Of a stretch of DNA of 64,000 bases, positions 19,222 through 29,073 are shown piece after piece; position 1 is the first letter of the stretch; every line of letters starts with the position of its first letter. The position numbers were made by a program, and so were the translations under genes. Location of the stretch: NCBI GenBank assembly GCA_001314815.1, contig LJXT01000005.1, positions 1-64,000 of the forward strand, in the 5' to 3' direction. This DNA is from Algoriphagus marincola HL-49 (GTDB lineage Bacteria > Bacteroidota > Bacteroidia > Cytophagales > Cyclobacteriaceae). The notes under the pieces are model-generated. The model worked only from the letters and a program-made list of their open reading frames with translations, was not told the DNA's origin and searched no databases.

Positions 19222-20022
19222 TCAAGGCATTTTCAACTTATGGAGTTGAAATCTTCCTCCTCGTAGGATGTTGAGATCAATATATTCCCCAATTCCTTCC
19301 AGACTGCCTTTTTCAGAAAATTGCCAGATGACCCAGTTTTCAGTTTCTGGCTCATCAATTGAATTGTAATTGGCTACCCAAATCGGATATTCGTCAAAGC
19401 CTTGGTCATGAAGCACTTCCCAGAAAAACCGATCTCCGGTGTAAATCATAGGCTTGACCCCATAATGTGCCTCTACCAAATTGAGCCAGTTTTTGATCCC
19501 TTGCCTCAAGCGATCCCTACTTTGAATAGTGCTATGTTTTTCAATATCCAAAACGGGAATTAAATCCCCGGATTGAAGCTGAACTGTTTGGATGAAGTTT
19601 TTAGCCTGTTTGGTGCTGTTTTCATTTAGGCGATAATAATGGTAAGCCCCTTTAAGAATAGAATGGTTTTTTGCTGCTTCCCAATTTTGTTTGAATCTAC
19701 GATCCAGACCATCCGAACCCATAGTCGCGCGGATAACCACAAATTCAATTGGGCGATTTTGAAACTGAAATTGAAGTTTTGAAAAATCGACTTTGCCCTG
19801 ATATTCTGAAATGTCAATGCCGAGAATCCCGTCCGGGAAGTTTTCAAAAGCCTTTTCGAATTTGAAAGATTCGTTCCATTTTGGACTTGGGCCGGTATAG
19901 TCTGACAATTCTCTTTTGATCCATTTAGAATACCAAATGGTAAAATAAACTCCACCGATTAAGGTCAGGGAGATGAAAATTATTACCCATGTCCAAGCAA
20001 TGGACTTTTTCTTCTGAGGCAT
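19222..20022 (-). CDS. GH25 family lysozyme (N-acetylmuramidase)
   Basis: GILGIDISEYQGKVDF, FVVIRATMGSDGLDRRFKQNWEAAK, LKGAYHYYR, LIPVLDIE, PIWVANYN; N-terminal TM anchor. Confidence 0.92.
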   Translation of the reverse strand: MPQKKKSIAWTWVIIFISLTLIGGVYFTIWYSKWIKRELSDYTGPSPKWNESFKFEKAFENFPDGILGIDISEYQGKVDFSKLQFQFQNRPIEFVVIRATMGSDGLDRRFKQNWEAAKNHSILKGAYHYYRLNENSTKQAKNFIQTVQLQSGDLIPVLDIEKHSTIQSRDRLRQGIKNWLNLVEAHYGVKPMIYTGDRFFWEVLHDQGFDEYPIWVANYNSIDEPETENWVIWQFSEKGSLEGIGEYIDLNILRGGRFQLHKLKMP

Positions 20023-20323
20023 TGTTCAATTCACATCGGAATGCAAAATGAAGAAATCAAGGTAAACCCTGAAATTCTATTTTGACCTTAAAAAAGTAAA
20101 AAATTGAGGTAAACTCAGTTATTAACCTTTCGGTTATGGTTTATTACTTAGGCTAACATTAAAAATTCAAATTTTAATACCTAATACTAAAATATGCCTT
20201 GCAATTAAGGTCAGTTTTCCTACCTTAAATTAAAAAGTAAAATTTTTAATGTCAGGCCAGCGCTACCGAATCAATCCCGACCGGACTATCCCTTGAATAA
20301 TCTGTCTAAACTCCCATTGCCCC

Positions 20324-20491
20324 ATGGATTTGGAGATCATTCCTCTATCTATGAGCGGCAAAATTCTAGGATTTAAGATCACTGCTGATGAAAAAGTGGA
20401 TATCCAGGATCTTCCAAATGGAGATTACCTTGTCAGAGTGAAAATAGGTGAGGATGTGGTTTTGGAATCTAGATTGATAAAAAATGAATAA
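20324..20491 (+). pseudogene. orphan T9SS type A sorting domain (C-terminal remnant)
   Basis: In-frame MDLEIIPLSMSGKILGFKITADEKVDIQDLPNGDYLVRVKIGEDVVLESRLIKNE*, matching the Por_Secre_tail pattern (xxDLPxGxYxVRV...); overlaps the start of the next gene. Confidence 0.65.
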
Positions 20492-21311
20492 GGCTCCTCT
20501 ATTGTTTATAATCCTTTCAATCTTATCAGCGGAAGCTTTTTCACAACAGAAATTCTTCGAAAAAATTGAATTAGGTTTTTCGGGTGGGCTGGCTTTACCA
20601 GTTGGTCATTTTAAGGAAATTTCTATCGTTCCATCCTTGGAACCTGTCCCACCGGGCTCTAGTCCAGAGAGATTTCAGGGATTTCTCAAAAATGAAGGTG
20701 GGCAAGCAGAACTGGGCTACAGCCTGGGACTAAACCTGACCTATCATCTCACACCTTCGGTTTTTATTAGCCTAAATTATCTTAATACCCAACATTCCAT
20801 AGATACCCATCCACAACAGACTTTTTACGATGCCAATTTTAAATCTGAAATTGATTTAAACGAATTACCATTTGAAGTTCCGGGAAGACTGGAAAGCGAT
20901 CCTTATCGCGCTAATCTCTTTTACATAGGAATAGGGTATCGCGTGCCTATTCATCGCCTGGAGGTTAGGTTTACTGGATTAGTAGGGATGAATAACCTGG
21001 AGTTTCCTTTTTATTCCTGGACCTATCAGATTTCAGAGACCACAGCTATTCCCCTTAGGCCATTTCCTGTAGATGGACCAGTGCCGACTAGCTTAAGGGA
21101 ATTTGCTTATGGACTCGAAACCAAAGTAGCCTACTCGCTGTCTAAAAAGTTCAATATGAACCTTTCAGCCACCTATCTTCGTTCTGACCATCCCTATGAC
21201 TATTGGACCAGTTTGCAGGCAGCATCTATTGGTTATAAAATTCAGGATGAAATTCAATATAGAAATATTGCGGTTCAATTTGGGATTTCTTATCGGTTTG
21301 GGGGTGAGTGA
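20484..21311 (+). CDS. hypothetical outer-membrane beta-barrel protein
   Basis: Signal MNKAPLLFIILSILSAEAFSQ; barrel pattern; C-terminal VQFGISYRFGGE. Confidence 0.65.
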   Translation: MNKAPLLFIILSILSAEAFSQQKFFEKIELGFSGGLALPVGHFKEISIVPSLEPVPPGSSPERFQGFLKNEGGQAELGYSLGLNLTYHLTPSVFISLNYLNTQHSIDTHPQQTFYDANFKSEIDLNELPFEVPGRLESDPYRANLFYIGIGYRVPIHRLEVRFTGLVGMNNLEFPFYSWTYQISETTAIPLRPFPVDGPVPTSLREFAYGLETKVAYSLSKKFNMNLSATYLRSDHPYDYWTSLQAASIGYKIQDEIQYRNIAVQFGISYRFGGE

Positions 21312-21503
21312 AAAGTGAAGAATCAGAGGAGGTAATTATTTTTTGAATTTGGAGTTGTATTGGATTTTGGGGAGTTGATAAGGACCTTATTTTTTCCGGA
21401 CTTGGCTTTTCGGTAGGTTGTATAATCCGTGCAAAGTCGGAAAGCTGCATAGATGTGAAATCTAATCCTTTGCGTTTCTTCGTGTTCTTCTTGGTTCACA
21501 TTT

Positions 21504-23363
21504 TTACTTCACCTCAAACGCCGCCGATTCCCAAGGTCCCAATTCCAAACCGATCTCTGCCCCATTATCCGTCACTCGTAGTTTGGTCTTCTTTTTCCCA
21601 AACATGACTTCCTGAATTTCCCGCTCACCTTTTTCCAAATTCCATTCCTTGAGCAATTCCGGAGAAAGCTTCAGCGTTGTTTTCACCGATTGGAATTCAT
21701 CGAAGTTGGTCACCACGACCAGCTTTTGGCTTTCATCCCAGCGTGCAAAAGCAAAGGCTTTGTCGGTATAGGCTGGGTTTTGGGATCGGTTGGAGGTATG
21801 AAGCTCCAAATATTCCCCCATCAAGGCCGAACTGTTTCGGGTAAAGTTCAGGACTTCGGAATAGTAGTTTCGCAACGCTTTTTCATTTTCCGAAAGTTGC
21901 CCTCCGTCAAACTTCCCTCCATTCATCCACTTCTGATGCTGAGGCACGCCGATATAATCGAATATGGATGTCCGGCTCGGATCTCCAAAACCTGCATCTT
22001 CTGCTCCCGGTTCGCCGACTTCCTGCCCAAAATAAATCATCGTCGGAGAAGTGGAAACCGTCGCAGAAACCACCATGGCAGGCATGGCTTTCCAAGGATT
22101 CCCGGCAAACTCCGGACTGGCAATTCGCTGCTCGTCGTGATTCTCCAAGAAATGAAGCATATGGTGCTCAATGTCTTTCAATCCTTCCAAAATCGGCACC
22201 AGGTTATCGGTCGAACCGTGACCTTGCATGATATGCTTCAGGGTGTCGTACAGCTCCACCTTATCGTAGAGGTAATCCATTTTTCCCTTGTGGATATAGT
22301 CTCGATACAAGCTGGGATTATAGACCTCTGCCAAAAGGAACGCCTCGGGATTGGTGCTTTTGATGTGTGAATTCAAATAAGACCAAAACTCCACCGGTAC
22401 CATCTCAGCCATATCGAAGCGGAAACCATCCACGCCCTTACCCAACCAAAATTGAGTGATATCCTTGAATTTTTTCCAGGAATCCGGCACTTCTTTCCCT
22501 TGCCAAAAATCATAATGCGCTTTCCAATCCAGAGAATCTGCTCCCGCTGGTAATTCGTCAAAATCCTTGCTCCCGTCTGGTTTGATTCCATAATTGATCT
22601 TTACTGTCTCGTACCAATCGTAAAAATCGGGTTGAGCCAATCGGGAACCGTTCCCCGTCCATTTGGCCGGGTTTTCATCAAACTTCCCATCGGCCAAGGG
22701 ATGTTTTTCTCCGCCTAGAGGTTGGTAACCATTTTTGGGTTCGGGAACCTGAAAAGCCTCTCCGGGGATATAGTAAAAGTTATTATCCCGTGCATATTCA
22801 ACAGAAGTATCATCATCCGCCCCAAAGTCTTTTACTCCTTCAGGATTGTTTTTCCCTTCATAAAAGCGGGACACATGGTTGGGTACAATGTCAATGATTA
22901 CCTTCATTCCGTGCTTGTGCGTACGGGCGATCAAAGCTTCGAATTCCTCCATCCGCTTAGTCACATCCACCGCCAAATCTGGATTGACCTGATAGTAATC
23001 CCGAACGGCATAGGGAGACCCAGCCCGGCCTTTGATGACATCCGGATCATCCGAACTCACACCTATCTCAGGAAAATCCCCGATCACTCCATGATGAGGC
23101 ACTCCCGTGTACCAAATGTGGGATACGCCCAGTTTTTTGATTTCTTCCAAAGCAGTATCCGTGAAATCGTTGAACTTGCCGACACCATTTTCCTCCTTGG
23201 TTCCCCAAGGTTTGTTGGTGGTATTCGTATTGCCAAAAAGGCGGGTAAAGACCTGGTAAACGACTATTTTCTGGGGTTTCATAGGCTCGGATTCTTGGGA
23301 CTTTGGAGTTTGGCAGGAAAGGGCTGCCGCTACCAAAACCGCAGGGATTAAAAATTTTTGCAT
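21504..23363 (-). CDS. alpha-amylase family glycoside hydrolase (GH13), lipoprotein
   Basis: GMKVIIDIVPNHVSR, GVDGFRFDMAEMVP, AFLLAEVYN, HFLENHDEQRIASP. Confidence 0.95.
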   Translation of the reverse strand: MQKFLIPAVLVAAALSCQTPKSQESEPMKPQKIVVYQVFTRLFGNTNTTNKPWGTKEENGVGKFNDFTDTALEEIKKLGVSHIWYTGVPHHGVIGDFPEIGVSSDDPDVIKGRAGSPYAVRDYYQVNPDLAVDVTKRMEEFEALIARTHKHGMKVIIDIVPNHVSRFYEGKNNPEGVKDFGADDDTSVEYARDNNFYYIPGEAFQVPEPKNGYQPLGGEKHPLADGKFDENPAKWTGNGSRLAQPDFYDWYETVKINYGIKPDGSKDFDELPAGADSLDWKAHYDFWQGKEVPDSWKKFKDITQFWLGKGVDGFRFDMAEMVPVEFWSYLNSHIKSTNPEAFLLAEVYNPSLYRDYIHKGKMDYLYDKVELYDTLKHIMQGHGSTDNLVPILEGLKDIEHHMLHFLENHDEQRIASPEFAGNPWKAMPAMVVSATVSTSPTMIYFGQEVGEPGAEDAGFGDPSRTSIFDYIGVPQHQKWMNGGKFDGGQLSENEKALRNYYSEVLNFTRNSSALMGEYLELHTSNRSQNPAYTDKAFAFARWDESQKLVVVTNFDEFQSVKTTLKLSPELLKEWNLEKGEREIQEVMFGKKKTKLRVTDNGAEIGLELGPWESAAFEVK

Positions 23364-23367
23364 CAGC

Positions 23368-24657
23368 TTATCGGGTCAATCGGTACAGTAAAATTGTATT
23401 TCTTTTGATCAAATCGGGGAATTGCTTCATGTTGATCGTTTCTCCGGGGGCATGTGCTCCGCGTCCTGAAGCTCCCAATCCATCCAAGCCCGGTAGAATT
23501 TCGGCCACAAATGCAATATCAGCAGCTCCCCGACTTCCTGGGTCACCGGGTTTCACTTCGCCCAATCCCATATCCAAACTTACCTGATTGAGTGTAGCGG
23601 CCAAAGCATAATTTTCATCGGTTGGGGCCATCGAAGGAATATAATCGTTGAAAATGATCTCTGCTCCGGTTTGAGGAAGGTTTTTGGCGACGATTTCTCT
23701 CATTTTTGCTCTTGCAGCCTCTTTTTGAGCTTCGCCTAAGAAACGTAGATCCCCCGTGACGACTGCTTCTCGGGCCACAATATTGGTTTTGCCCAAGGCC
23801 GTGCTTTTTCCGCTGATTTCATCCAAGCTCACATCAGAACCACCGACAAACTGTCCCGGATTGAAGGTCAGGTATTTTTCTCCTGCGAGCGCTTCGCGAA
23901 ATTCATTTAGGATTCGGCTGGCTTCATAGATTGCGCCGTAGCCTGCATTTTGACCGAAAACTCCGCTGGAATGACTCTGCTTTCCGTTGGTTTTTAATTT
24001 CCATCCACTTGCGCCTCTTCGGGCTACGGTGACGGTATTGAAGCCTTGCGCGGTTTCATAACCCAAGGCGATATCATGGGATTTTGCCCGCTCGATAAAG
24101 TCCCTGCGGGACAAATCCGGATTTCCCGAGCTCTCCTCATCACCCATAAAATACACCGTTACCGTACGATCATCGAGCATTCCCAATTCATGAAGGGCTT
24201 TAAGGCTGGCAAAAACCAACACATCCCCACCTTTCATGTCATTGGCACCTTGACCGGTGGCGGTGCTGTCGTTAAGCCAAGTGAAAGGGGTAAAGGGCAT
24301 GTCTTTTTCAAAAACCGTATCGATATGCCCAATGAGAAAGAGCTTTTTACCTTTATTTCCCTTTCGGGTAGCTACGAAATGTCCAGCTCGATTCACCTCA
24401 GCGGGTACTTCCACCCATTCTGTTTGGAAGCCGATTTTTTCAAATTCCCTGGCGAAAACCCGACCGACTTCCCGCACACCTTCCTTATTCAGCGAACCCG
24501 AATTGATGTTAATGACTTCCTCCAAAAGAGCGACAGTCTCTTGGTAGTTTTTGTCGATGTGTTCGATCAGTTTTTGTTCGTCATTATTGAGTTTTTGCTG
24601 CGCAAAGGTGAATAGCGGTCCAAAAGCCAGAATGAGGATCAGGGTGATTTTTTTCAT
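23368..24657 (-). CDS. M20/M25/M40 family metallo-hydrolase (glutamate carboxypeptidase-like)
   Basis: LFLIGHIDTVFE, GQGANDMKGGDVLVFASLKAL, FMGDEESSG, GRGAHAPGETI. Confidence 0.93.
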   Translation of the reverse strand: MKKITLILILAFGPLFTFAQQKLNNDEQKLIEHIDKNYQETVALLEEVININSGSLNKEGVREVGRVFAREFEKIGFQTEWVEVPAEVNRAGHFVATRKGNKGKKLFLIGHIDTVFEKDMPFTPFTWLNDSTATGQGANDMKGGDVLVFASLKALHELGMLDDRTVTVYFMGDEESSGNPDLSRRDFIERAKSHDIALGYETAQGFNTVTVARRGASGWKLKTNGKQSHSSGVFGQNAGYGAIYEASRILNEFREALAGEKYLTFNPGQFVGGSDVSLDEISGKSTALGKTNIVAREAVVTGDLRFLGEAQKEAARAKMREIVAKNLPQTGAEIIFNDYIPSMAPTDENYALAATLNQVSLDMGLGEVKPGDPGSRGAADIAFVAEILPGLDGLGASGRGAHAPGETINMKQFPDLIKRNTILLYRLTR

Positions 24658-24901
24658 AGGCGAAAAATAGGCGAAAATTTGGGTGGTGGCAAGGGGGATT
24701 TATAAACAGGGCAGTTGGGGTGAAGTTAAATACAGGTCGTGCCTGCCTGACCATGGGGCAGGCCGTTGGCACTTTTCCTATATTCCGGTTGAAATACCGA
24801 TAGCACTGAAGGCGCATTTTGTGTAAGCCCCAAATTCAATTTGGGGTTTAAAATTGGGAATGGATAAACCAGAGTCCTGAAGGGGCGATCTGTATTGATT
24901 T

Positions 24902-24980
24902 AATCCCAAACATACCTCTCATTTATTCTATCTGGAATATCTCTAAAAAACCTCCTGTATCCGGCTTGAAAGAACTAAAT
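24902..24980 (-). pseudogene. decayed 3' tail of tnpA (remnant 1)
   Basis: ATCCCAAACATACCTCTCATTTATTCTATCTGGAATATCTCTAAAAAACC... aligns to the antisense 3' end of the intact tnpA (ATCCCAAACATACCTCTCATCATATTCAATCTGATATTCATCCAAAAACC). Confidence 0.7.
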
Positions 24981-25124
24981 AGGACGTGCCTTTGGCACTT
25001 GTCCTATAATCTGGTTGAAATACCGATAGGCTGAAGGCGCATTTTGTGTAAGCCCCAAATTCAATTTGGGGTATCAAATTGGGAATGGATAAACTAGAGC
25101 CCTGAAGGGGGGATCTGTATTGAT

Positions 25125-25571
25125 TTAATCCCAAACATACCTCTCATCATATTCAATCTGATATTCATCCAAAAACCTTCGATACTCTGTTTGGAAATCA
25201 ATATTTCGATGATGCTCCTTCTGATTTTGGATATAATTTTTGACGGTTTCCAGTTTGGATTGAGAAACCGAAAATCCTCCATACCCCTTCTGCCATTCGA
25301 AATCTCGACGGATTAATTCCTTGAATTTGATCGAGCTGGAGATTTTTACATTTTTCACCAAATCGGCAATTGTAATTGTCCTGGGGAGGGTGCAAATCCA
25401 ATGAATATGATCTGGCATCATGAAGATCTCCATGGTGTAGCTTCCGAGATTAGACCCAAGCTTTACAAAATAGGCTTGGGCTTTGGGCCGGATTTCTTCT
25501 GTGATCATCGGGATTCGATTTTTGGTGGAAAAAATAATGTGGAGGTAAATTTTGGATAAGGACTGTGGCAT
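25125..25571 (-). CDS. IS200/Y1 family transposase, REP-associated (RAYT-like)
   Basis: IIFSTKNRIPMI, HUH motif MPDHIHWICTLP, catalytic-Tyr-like NYIQNQKEHH. Confidence 0.92.
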   Translation of the reverse strand: MPQSLSKIYLHIIFSTKNRIPMITEEIRPKAQAYFVKLGSNLGSYTMEIFMMPDHIHWICTLPRTITIADLVKNVKISSSIKFKELIRRDFEWQKGYGGFSVSQSKLETVKNYIQNQKEHHRNIDFQTEYRRFLDEYQIEYDERYVWD

Positions 25572-25842
25572 GGTATCAAAAATTTAATGTTGTGAAAAAT
25601 GGGTTACAGATCGTGCCTTTGGCACTCTTAAAATAAACAATTAACCCTAATACCCAGAATTGAATTCTGGCCTGCCTGCGGTAGGCAGGGCTTTTACAGG
25701 GCGTGCCTTTGGCACTTTTCATATATTCCGGTTGAAATACCGATAGCGCTGAAGGTGTATTTTGTGTAAGCCCCAAATTCAATTTGGGGTAACAATAGGA
25801 ATTCTAGGAATTGGAGCCCTGAAGGGGCGACCTGTAATAAAT

Positions 25843-25920
25843 CAATCCCAGACATACCTCTCATTTTATTCTATCTGGAATATCTCTAAAAACCTCCTGT
25901 ATCCGGCTTGAAAGAACTAA
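25843..25920 (-). pseudogene. decayed 3' tail of tnpA (remnant 2)
   Basis: ATCCCAGACATACCTCTCATTTTATTCTATCTGGAATATCTCTAAAAACCTCCTGTATCCGGCTTGAAAGAACTAAA, nearly identical to remnant 1. Confidence 0.7.
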
Positions 25921-26215
25921 AACAGGGCGTGCCTTTGGCACTTTTCCTATAATCTGGTTGAAATACCGATAGCGCTGAAGGCGCATTTTGTGTAAGCCCC
26001 AAATTCAATTTGGGGTATCAAATTGGGAATGGATAAACTAGAGCCCTGAAGGGGCGACCTGTCTTGCCTTAGGACTATTCAGCAGACCTCATCAAGATTT
26101 GACATGAATCAAAAGTCAATTCCTTTCTTATTTCAAATTTGAATTTTAGCTATTTTCGACGCAAACCAAGTTAGTAGCACTTCGTTATTCAACATAATCA
26201 CCAAATTCAATCAAT

Positions 26216-26647
26216 ATGAAAACCCTTTTCGCGAGCTTCGCCTTTTTTCTATTTACCGCTTTGACAATTCAGGCTCAAGATGCTGATGCCATTTTGGGAG
26301 TTTGGAACAATACCGAGAAAGACGGGCGGATTGAAATTTATAAAGAAGGAGGAGAATACTTCGGGAAAATCATTTGGCTGAAAGAGCCGACAGACAACGG
26401 CAAGCCTAAAACCGATGAAAACAATCCGGATGAATCGCTACAGGATAACCCTATTTTGGGCTTAGAGATTTTGGAGGGGTTTACTTTTGAAGATGGTTCC
26501 TGGGAAAATGGGACTATTTATGATCCTAAAAACGGAAAAACCTATTCCTGCGAGATGACCTTGAAGGACAGGGATGTTTTGGAGGTTCGAGGATATATCG
26601 GCGTTTCTTTATTTGGTCGCACGGTGGAATGGACTAGGGAAAAGTAG
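26216..26647 (+). CDS. DUF2147 domain-containing protein
   Basis: Signal peptide; ILGVWNNTEKDGRIEIYKEGGEYFGKIIWL; NGTIYDPKNGKTYSC. Confidence 0.9.
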   Translation: MKTLFASFAFFLFTALTIQAQDADAILGVWNNTEKDGRIEIYKEGGEYFGKIIWLKEPTDNGKPKTDENNPDESLQDNPILGLEILEGFTFEDGSWENGTIYDPKNGKTYSCEMTLKDRDVLEVRGYIGVSLFGRTVEWTREK

Positions 26648-26732
26648 TAGGCATTCTCCCTTTCGATCAGAAATTGACTGAGTATTCCATTGAAAAATTG
26701 GCTAATATTAGGCCTTCAACAGACCTATTCGT

Positions 26733-28439
26733 ATGGCTAATTTTAATATCGATGCCGACAAAAACCTAACCTACGACGCTATCGTCATCGGTTCTGGGAT
26801 TAGTGGAGGCTGGGCAGCAAAGGAACTTTGCGAAGCCGGACTCAAAACCCTAGTCCTCGAGCGGGGCAGAATCGTAGAGCATGTCGTGGATTATCCCACG
26901 ATGACTCTTGATCCCTGGGAGCATGAGCTCCGAGGCGGACTTACTCCCGAGCAGAAAGCTAAGCATCCCAAAGGCGGGCGTTCTGGATTTATCGGTGCCT
27001 TCAATGAGCATTTTCATGCCAATGATCTAGAGAATCCCTACACGGAAGTGAAGCCTTTCATGTGGGTGAGAGCTCACCAAATGGGAGGGCGATCCCTGCT
27101 TTGGGGAAAGCAAACCTACCGCTGGTCGGATCTGGATTTTGAAGCCAATTCCAAAGATGGGCATGGAGTTGACTGGCCGATTCGATACAAGGATATCGAG
27201 TCTTGGTACACCTATGTGGAGAAATTCGCCGGAATCAGTGGGGAGGCCATTGGTCTTCCACAATTGCCGGATTCCCACTTTTTACCTCCGATGGAACTGA
27301 ATTGTGTGGAAAAACACGTTAAGGAGCGTATCGAGAAAGATTTTAAAGGTCGAAATCTAATTATCGGCAGGGTGGCTCACTTGACCGAACCCTTGAATGG
27401 AAGAGGCAAGTGTCAGTTCCGAAATCGCTGTGATCGGGGCTGTCCTTACGGGGCTTATTTTAGCTCGAATGCCGTCACGCTTCCTGCTGCCAATGCGACT
27501 GGTAACCTAACCATCCGGCCTTTTTCTATTGTACAGTCTGTGGTCTATGATGAGCAAAAAGGGAAAGCCTCTGGAGTTCGGATTATCGATGCTGAGACCA
27601 GCGAGGAGATTGTTTATAAAGCCAAAATCATTTTTGTAAACGCATCTACGCTGAGTACCACCCAGATTTTAATGAATTCTACTTCCAGCCGATTCCCAAA
27701 TGGATTGGGAAATGACTCAGGAGAACTCGGTCACAATTTGATGGATCATACTTATAGAGTCGGGGCTATGGGTACCGTGGAAGGCTTTGAAGATCAATAT
27801 TACAAAGGCCGCAGACCGAACGGAATCTATATTCCACGCTATGTCAATCTTAAAGATGGACCTCAGTCGGATAAGTTTGTTCGTGGCTTTGGCTTCCAGG
27901 GTGGAGGAGGCCGAGCCGGTTGGGGTGCAGGCAGCAATCAGGAAGCTTTTGGAGGAGATTTTAAAGATGGTCTGATGAGGCCGGGACCTTGGGAGTTTTT
28001 CATCACTGGTTTTTCGGAATGCCTTCCTTACCATGAAAATCAGGTGTATCTCAATAAAGATGTGTTGGATAAATGGGGTCAACCTACCCTTTCCATCGAT
28101 GCGGAATGGAAAGCCAATGAATTGGCGCTAAATGATCAGGCCCGTCAGGATGCCAAGGAAATGCTCGAGCGAGCCGGGCTGAAAGATGTCATGGAATTTG
28201 ACAATAAACATGAGATGGGCTTTGGAATCCATGAAATGGGAACTGCCCGAATGGGTAGGGACCCAAAAACTTCCGTTTTGAATGGGAACAATCAGGTCCA
28301 TGGTTGTGAAAACGTATTTGTCACTGACGGTGCCTGTATGACCTCTTCTTCCTGTGTCAATCCTTCCTTGACCTACATGGCACTCACTGCCCGGGCTGCC
28401 AATCATGCCGTATCCGAACTCAAAAAAATGAATCTCTAA
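26733..28439 (+). CDS. GMC family oxidoreductase
   Basis: DAIVIGSGISGGWAAKELCEAGLKTLVLERG; HEMGTARMGRDPKTSVLNGNNQVHGCENVFVTDGACMTSSSCVNPSLTYMALTARA. Confidence 0.95.
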   Translation: MANFNIDADKNLTYDAIVIGSGISGGWAAKELCEAGLKTLVLERGRIVEHVVDYPTMTLDPWEHELRGGLTPEQKAKHPKGGRSGFIGAFNEHFHANDLENPYTEVKPFMWVRAHQMGGRSLLWGKQTYRWSDLDFEANSKDGHGVDWPIRYKDIESWYTYVEKFAGISGEAIGLPQLPDSHFLPPMELNCVEKHVKERIEKDFKGRNLIIGRVAHLTEPLNGRGKCQFRNRCDRGCPYGAYFSSNAVTLPAANATGNLTIRPFSIVQSVVYDEQKGKASGVRIIDAETSEEIVYKAKIIFVNASTLSTTQILMNSTSSRFPNGLGNDSGELGHNLMDHTYRVGAMGTVEGFEDQYYKGRRPNGIYIPRYVNLKDGPQSDKFVRGFGFQGGGGRAGWGAGSNQEAFGGDFKDGLMRPGPWEFFITGFSECLPYHENQVYLNKDVLDKWGQPTLSIDAEWKANELALNDQARQDAKEMLERAGLKDVMEFDNKHEMGFGIHEMGTARMGRDPKTSVLNGNNQVHGCENVFVTDGACMTSSSCVNPSLTYMALTARAANHAVSELKKMNL

Positions 28440-28442
28440 GCC

Positions 28443-29036
28443 ATGAACAGACGCGACGCACTCAAAAAATCCGCTCTGGCACTGGGAGCAGCTGCCGGAG
28501 CTCCTACTTTACTGAGCTTATTCCAATCCTGTGCGCAGCAGGACCGATTGACCTGGACTCCTCAGTTTCTATCAGAAGACCATGCGAGGTTTTTGTCCTC
28601 TTTTGTGGATTTTCTTCTCCCAAAAACCGAAACCCCGGGGGGCTTAGATGTCAAAGCTGATATTTTTATTGATCTGATGTATGCCAAAACCTATGACGAG
28701 GCGAGTCAGAAGCAAGTAGTGGCTGATATCGAAAAATTCAATTCAGATTGCAAGGCGAATTATGGAAAAGTCTTCGCCGATTTGTCTGAAGGGGATAAGA
28801 AAGCGGTTTTCGAAGAGCATGAAGCCAATTCGCCTAAATTTCCCAAGACTGTTTGGGGTGGAGCTGTTGGTCCTCGTGAACCAGTCGGTTTCTATCGAAG
28901 CTTAAAGTCCACGGTGCTTTGGGCCTATTTCAGTTCGGAAGAAATCGGAAAAAATTTCCTCAGTTATGATCCAATTCCAGGTGAATATCGAGGGTGTATG
29001 CCGCTTTCAGAGGTAGGAAACACTTGGAGTTTATAA
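28443..29036 (+). CDS. gluconate 2-dehydrogenase subunit 3 family protein
   Basis: Tat-like MNRRDALKKSALALGAAAGAP; follows the GMC gene by 3 nt; FLSSFVDFLLPKTETPGGLDVK. Confidence 0.88.
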   Translation: MNRRDALKKSALALGAAAGAPTLLSLFQSCAQQDRLTWTPQFLSEDHARFLSSFVDFLLPKTETPGGLDVKADIFIDLMYAKTYDEASQKQVVADIEKFNSDCKANYGKVFADLSEGDKKAVFEEHEANSPKFPKTVWGGAVGPREPVGFYRSLKSTVLWAYFSSEEIGKNFLSYDPIPGEYRGCMPLSEVGNTWSL

Positions 29037-29041
29037 AAATT

Positions 29042-29063
29042 AAAGCCGGGTTTTCCCGGCTTT
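29042..29063. terminator. bidirectional intrinsic terminator
   Basis: AAAGCCGGGTTTTCCCGGCTTT between convergent genes. Confidence 0.75.
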
Positions 29064-29073
29064 GGTTTTCTAG

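Larger units (their letters stand above)
24733..26068. mobile_element. REP-like palindrome array surrounding an IS200-like (RAYT-type) transposase
   Basis: Four intact GTGCCTTTGGCAC hairpins (24986, 25613, 25703, 25929), one interrupted copy (24739-24772) and four CCCCAAATTCAATTTGGGG hairpins (24828, 25053, 25771, 25997) flank one tnpA. Confidence 0.85.

Noticed and set aside
21690-23351. Plus-strand ORFs of 226 and 209 aa
   Set aside because: Antisense to the GH13 gene; composition consistent with shadow ORFs.
24943-25782. Small ORFs in the palindrome array (63, 62, 67, 68 aa)
   Set aside because: They read through repeats and tnpA in other frames, with no protein-like signal.
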